NCBI GenBank assembly: GCA_003235785.1
Contig: QJYE01000529.1
Span: 1-8,570, forward strand
Direction: 5' to 3'
Origin: Nitrospirota bacterium
GTDB lineage: Bacteria > Nitrospirota > Nitrospiria > Nitrospirales > UBA8639
Length of the DNA stretch: 8,570 nucleotides
Shown here: piece by piece, positions 6,891 through 8,570 of the stretch
Layout: each line of letters opens with the position of its first letter
Position numbering within the stretch: position 1 is the first letter of the stretch
Program-made: the position numbers and the translations under genes
The notes under the pieces: model-generated
Told to the model about the DNA's origin: nothing
The model's database searches: none
What the model saw: the letters and a program-made list of their open reading frames with translations, nothing else

Positions 6891-8378
6891 ATGACCTTTA
6901 ACCTCTCATTATCCGTCGCAGATCTTCTCCTACTGCTTCCAGAGATTTTTCTCACCATCTGGCTGTGCGTCATCCTTGCGCTGGATTTCTCTCTGAAGCG
7001 CATCACGCATCAACAACTGGCGCATTTAAGTATCGCTGGATTGGGCATCACCGCCTTCATGTTATTCGCTTTCGATCAAAATGGCATAACCGGAGCGCTC
7101 TTTAAAAATATGTATGTGCTCGATCACTTGGCGATCTTCTTCAAGATCGTCATCGTGGCGGCCACAGCCCTCGTCCTTTTCAGTTCGATTGATTATGTTC
7201 GTGCATTCCGTTTTTTCCGTGGCGAATATTATTTCATGGTCCTCATGTCAGCGATCGGCATGATGTTCATGGCTTCTTCGAACGATTTCTTATCGGTCTT
7301 TGTCACATTAGAATTCTCCACCTTTGGCTTTTACGTCTTAGTCGCCTATCTCCGGGATGATCAACGGTCATCGGAAGCCGGCCTGAAATTCTTCATCTTG
7401 GGGGTTTTTGCTGCCGGTCTCTTAGCCTATGGCATTAGCTTGGTCTACGGAGAGATGGGAACCTTGATCTTCTCAGAAATGGCGGGCTCACCAGGCAGCT
7501 ATGGGCTGGCTATCGGGTTCATTCTGATCTTTGCCGCGCTAGGATTCAAAATCGGCGCCGTGCCGTTCCATGCGTGGATTCCTGACACCTATCAAGGTGC
7601 CCCCACTCCTGTCACAGCCTTTTTGTCTATTGCGCCCAAAGCGGCCGCCTTAGCGATTCTGATCAGAATGTTTTTTGTGGCGCTGGCCTCTTTCAAGCCC
7701 ATGTGGGTCTTGCTCTTTGTCATCGCCTCGATCATTTCCATGACCTACGGCAACATCGTGGCGATTGCTCAAAAGAACATCAAACGACTACTCGCTTATT
7801 CAGGGATCGCACAAATCGGGAATATCATGATTGGATTAGCGGCAGGCACCAAGCAAGGCAGTGATGCCATCATGTTTTACCTGCTGACCTATATGTTTGC
7901 GAATTTGGGAGCCTTTGCAGTGATCATTGCCGTCAGCCGAGTCATTAAAAGCGATGAAATTGAGGATTATAATGGTTTAAATCGCCGCTCACCTTTCCTG
8001 GCCGCGGCCATGCTCCTCTTTCTATTGTCACTGGCCGGAGTCCCACCTCTGGCAGGCTTTATTGGAAAAATTTATTTATTTATCGCGGCCATGAACCAAG
8101 AGCTGTATACCCTGCTGATTGTCGGACTGATCAATATTGTCATCTCCATGTATTACTATTTGATCGTCGTCAAAAAAATGTATATCAACGAACCCACCGA
8201 CTCTTCACCCATTACCACATCCATGCCAATTAAAATTGCCGTCTATGTGGGCATCGCAGGGACGCTACTCCTAGGCATCTACCCCGGCCCCTTCATCGAT
8301 TGGGCTGTCAACGCCACCCTCATGTTCTCCAACATCGCCGCCCCCACTGCCTCACTCCCTATCCTCCCTGGGGGATAA
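6891..8378 (+). CDS. nuoN: NADH-quinone oxidoreductase subunit N
   Basis: NuoN (ND2 family) is the antiporter-like proton-pumping subunit nearest the NuoJ/K end of the membrane arm. The 495-residue product matches the normal length of about 480-500 and has some 14 hydrophobic segments. Conserved residues are Glu141 (F-V-T-L-E-F-S-T-F, TM5), Lys166 (E-A-G-L-K-F-F), Lys220 (A-A-L-G-F-K-I-G-A-V-P-F-H-A-W, TM7), Lys250 (S-I-A-P-K-A-A-A, TM8), Lys298 (K-N-I-K-R-L-L-A-Y-S) and Lys393 (L-A-G-F-I-G-K, TM12). The motif P-D-x-Y-Q-G-A-P-T-P-V-T at 231-242 is diagnostic for NuoN rather than NuoL or NuoM. The ATG at 6891 gives a standard N-terminus. No ribosome-binding site is visible. All expected channel residues are intact, so this subunit looks conventional, unlike its NuoM neighbours. 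It is the last gene of the run. Confidence 0.97.
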   Translation: MTFNLSLSVADLLLLLPEIFLTIWLCVILALDFSLKRITHQQLAHLSIAGLGITAFMLFAFDQNGITGALFKNMYVLDHLAIFFKIVIVAATALVLFSSIDYVRAFRFFRGEYYFMVLMSAIGMMFMASSNDFLSVFVTLEFSTFGFYVLVAYLRDDQRSSEAGLKFFILGVFAAGLLAYGISLVYGEMGTLIFSEMAGSPGSYGLAIGFILIFAALGFKIGAVPFHAWIPDTYQGAPTPVTAFLSIAPKAAALAILIRMFFVALASFKPMWVLLFVIASIISMTYGNIVAIAQKNIKRLLAYSGIAQIGNIMIGLAAGTKQGSDAIMFYLLTYMFANLGAFAVIIAVSRVIKSDEIEDYNGLNRRSPFLAAAMLLFLLSLAGVPPLAGFIGKIYLFIAAMNQELYTLLIVGLINIVISMYYYLIVVKKMYINEPTDSSPITTSMPIKIAVYVGIAGTLLLGIYPGPFIDWAVNATLMFSNIAAPTASLPILPGG

Positions 8379-8570
8379 GCCGTTAAAACCCACATGCGAT
8401 CAATCTACTTGTCAGGCCCTTTTCTCTCTTTTTTTAAATCAAAAATCCGCCTATTCCAAAATCAACCTTCCCACCTTCAAATACCTCGGAACGGGTTTCC
8501 CGCACCTCTCCAAATGACCAGGCTTGGCTTGTTTTCACTTTTTAGCTGACAGGATCAAGTGAGGTATGTA
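8379..8570. other. Non-coding sequence downstream of the nuo genes
   Basis: No credible coding frame is seen in these 192 bases. A T-rich stretch (8421-8435) is not preceded by a stable stem, and the only tidy inverted repeat (CGGG TTT CCCG, 8492-8502) has a four-base-pair stem with no T-run after it. Neither qualifies as a clear intrinsic terminator. An ATG at 8566 at the right edge could begin another gene, but GAGG touches it too closely to act as a ribosome-binding site. Confidence 0.55.

Noticed and set aside
8492..8502. Small inverted repeat CGGG TTT CCCG downstream of nuoN as a terminator
   Set aside because: The stem is only four base pairs and no T-run follows, so it does not meet the form of an intrinsic terminator.
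8546..8570. CTGACA and TATGTA as a promoter for a gene to the right
   Set aside because: The spacer is about 13 bases, too short for a sigma-70 promoter, and no gene is visible within the window to support it.

Overview
The window is the membrane-arm half of a respiratory complex I (NADH:quinone oxidoreductase, nuo) operon, all on the + strand. In order it holds the C-terminal end of a NuoG-like molybdopterin oxidoreductase, then nuoI, nuoJ, nuoK, nuoL, a first nuoM, a second and different nuoM, and nuoN. About 190 bases of non-coding sequence follow. The tail of the upstream gene and all seven complete genes read cleanly, with no frameshift. From nuoI to the second nuoM the gaps are only 1 to 11 bases. 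A 42-base gap precedes nuoN. No internal promoter or terminator is evident.

The most informative feature is the pair of adjacent NuoM antiporter-like subunits. It comes with a NuoL whose C-terminal lateral-helix region is about 25 residues longer than in ordinary NuoL. Together these are the hallmarks of the '2M' type of complex I (Chadwick, Hemp, Fischer and Orphan, ISME J 2018), which is proposed to carry a fourth proton-pumping subunit. The architecture is therefore known. What looks less ordinary is the residue content of the two NuoM proteins. NuoM-1 keeps the four charged channel residues but has Leu345 where a conserved histidine normally lies. NuoM-2 has Ile250 in place of the TM7 lysine normally essential for pumping, and carries a long extra cytoplasmic loop between TM5 and TM6.

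The gene order with tandem nuoM, the 2M-type NuoL and base composition near one half (judged by eye) suggest the phylum Nitrospirota. A Nitrospira-like nitrite oxidiser of the marine, lower-GC kind is my best guess. This is inference; 2M complexes also occur in other phyla, and no 16S rRNA or nitrite oxidoreductase gene is present to settle it.

The genes work together as follows. NuoI carries two [4Fe-4S] clusters that pass electrons from the peripheral arm toward quinone. NuoJ and NuoK form the membrane link near the quinone site and start the chain of buried charges. NuoN, the two NuoM and NuoL are antiporter-like modules along the membrane arm, clamped by the lateral helix of NuoL. nuoH is not between the G-like gene and nuoI, so it must lie elsewhere, presumably upstream of the window.
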